Shown piece by piece: positions 62,720 through 64,000 of a stretch of 64,000 nucleotides of DNA (positions are counted from its first letter, which is position 1; every line of letters starts with the position of its first letter). The DNA is taken from the NCBI GenBank assembly GCA_025765595.1, contig JAIVFH010000112.1:40022-104021 (forward strand). The letters run 5' to 3'. The notes beneath the pieces were generated by a model that saw nothing but the letters and a program-made list of their open reading frames with translations, had not been told where the DNA came from and ran no database searches. Source of the stretch: Obelidium mucronatum. Taxonomy: Eukaryota; Chytridiomycota; Chytridiomycetes; Chytridiales; Chytriomycetaceae. Made by a program: the position numbers and the translations under genes.

Positions 62720-64000
62720 ATGAACCTAAATACAAAAGGGTTTCTGGAAACCATCAATAACGCACAAACGCAAGTTTACGTAGTAGCACTGGTATGCTTT
62801 CTCTGTCCCGGCATGTTCAACGCTTTGAACTCGTTAAGCACGGATAATCTCACCCAAGCCAACCTCAAGTACCAGCAAAATGCAGCCCTTTAGGCCTGCT
62901 TCGCGCTCATGGGGTTAATTGCTGGCGGTTTAAATAACTTGCTTGGTCCTCGCGTTCTCCTCGTTGTTGGTGGATCCACGTATGCAATATACGCGGCATC
63001 GCAATACGTGATCCATTTAACTCAATACACTGTTGAAACCGTCGTCACAATCTCCAACGCCACTGGCACTTTCATCATCCCAAAGACTGCTGTTCTCGTT
63101 CCAGAAGCCACGGGTGCATTTGCAGTTGCTGCGGGTGGTGTTTTGGGAATAGGTGCAGGCATGTTGTGGGCAGCACAGGGGCAAATCGTAATGACGTACC
63201 CAACTGAATCTCAAAAGGGAACTTATTTTGCAAAGTTTTGGGTTATTTTTAATTTGGGTACTGTCTTGGGGTCTGTGATTGCGTTGGGGGAATCGTATAA
63301 TTCTGAAACCAATCCGGCTAGTAACAGCTTGTATATTATCTTTATTGGATTGATGGCGTGTGGGTCGGCGGCTGCCTTGTTGATTGTGTCGCCGTCGCGG
63401 GTTATTCGGGAGGATCATTCTCAAGTTCAGACACCACCAACCAATGTTTCGAGAGAGTTTGTGGGCATCTTGAGGCTCTTTATAGATCCGGCAATGATAG
63501 TTCTTGTGAGTAGATGATGATTCATTTCTTTGTTACCAATACTTCTTATAGTTTGTCCCATGTCTTTCATCCAACTGGTTCTACACTTACCAATTCGGCA
63601 ATGTACAAGCCTATTTTGACACGCGAACATGTGCCTTCAACAATATTTTCTACTGGACATCCCAAATGGCAGGCTCCTGGATTCTGGGGAACATGTTTCT
63701 CGACAACCCGCGACAGAATCGCATCAAACGCGCATGGATGGGCGCCATCATCCTTTCTTCTTCGACTTTGCTTGTATGGGGGGTCGGCGCTGTGTTCCAA
63801 TATTCTTGGAACACTAGAACTCTTCATGAAGGAGATTTCGTGAAGCAGCCGCTGGAATGGATTGGGCCTTATCTTGTATGTGAGCTACGGGGTACGATGC
63901 TTTTTCCAAACGTATTCGTATTGGCTTATTGGAGCTCTTTCGAATGATTCTGAAAAGTTGTCGCGATATGCGGGGTTCTATAAAGGTGTACAGAGCGGTG
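62720..64000 (+). pseudogene. UNC93-like transporter, decayed copy D (3' end outside window)
   Basis: Starts MNLNTKGFLETINNAQTQVY, clearly homologous to A-C but divergent. An in-frame TAG at 62891-62893 replaces the Tyr codon of AALYFCF. Homology then continues in the same frame to about 63504. A typical intron (GTGAGT..TATAG, about 63505-63549), absent from A-C, is followed in phase by FVPCLSSNWFYTYQFG and NMFLDNPRQN. Near 63870 and 63893 two small frame changes are needed to reach YDAFFQTYSYWLIGALSNDSE. The first large loop is about 18 residues longer than in A-C. Retention of an intron suggests an older form than the intronless copies. Confidence 0.8.

Noticed and set aside
62891..62893. 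Programmed stop read-through in UNC93-like D
   Set aside because: The TAG is followed by GCC, not a known read-through context, and further frame losses downstream fit decay better.

Overview
The window looks like nuclear DNA of a filamentous or zoosporic fungus, most likely an early-diverging (chytrid-like) lineage. The evidence is short spliceosomal introns (about 45-70 bp, GT..AG, often a CTAAC-like branch site), fungal-type genes (LCB2 serine palmitoyltransferase, FMP30/NAPE-PLD-like hydrolase, TOK-like potassium channel, SUR7/PalI-like four-helix proteins, GPI-anchored cell-wall-type proteins), and two class-A-like seven-helix receptors. Such receptors are not typical of Dikarya but are expected in basal fungi; this placement is an inference. 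Genes are dense, on both strands, and often separated by under 300 bp.

Region by region. 0-10.5 kb: a short-chain dehydrogenase running off the left edge, a nine-or-so-exon coiled-coil protein, a DUF885-family protein whose metal-site motif is destroyed, ribosomal protein uL2 (RPL8) and an NAPE-PLD-type hydrolase. 10.6-20.7 kb: tRNA-Ser(GCT), an extremely cysteine-rich F-box-like protein, a polyproline single-pass membrane protein, LCB2, a two-pore potassium channel and a C2H2 zinc-finger protein. 21-30.7 kb: a UNC93-like MFS transporter, a class-3 lipase, a multi-exon secreted/GPI protein, receptor 1, the meiotic recombinase DMC1 and a small secreted protein. 31-46.2 kb: an unrecognised family of disordered proteins sharing a LxETYxxIxxEISDLV motif (four members, 31.1, 33.1, 34.1 and 41.7 kb), an AT-hook chromatin-type protein, an alpha/beta hydrolase, receptor 2, an MFS transporter, tRNA-Thr(CGT), a PH-like protein and a small secreted protein. 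46.2-49 kb: nearly empty apart from tRNA-Leu(AAG). 49-58 kb: an amphipathic-helix (perilipin-like?) protein, an AlkB-type dioxygenase with a GRF zinc finger, a membrane-anchored SH3 protein, a metallo-beta-lactamase-fold-like protein whose second intron is filled by an array of double hairpins, and a tandem pair of four-helix membrane proteins. 59-64 kb: two intact UNC93-like paralogues and a decayed third, all close relatives of the copy at 21 kb.

The most unusual items are: the intronic array of five 61-62-bp units, each carrying two 15-nt perfect or wobble palindromes 19 bp apart (54.73-55.06 kb); the local, apparently undescribed LxETY/EISDLV protein family interleaved with the two receptors; and sharp GC-rich blocks in coding sequence every 5-10 kb. 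Many genes between 31 and 54 kb can be read only by changing frame at homopolymers. I treat this as probable base-level indels in the assembly, with pseudogenes or frameshifting as alternatives.
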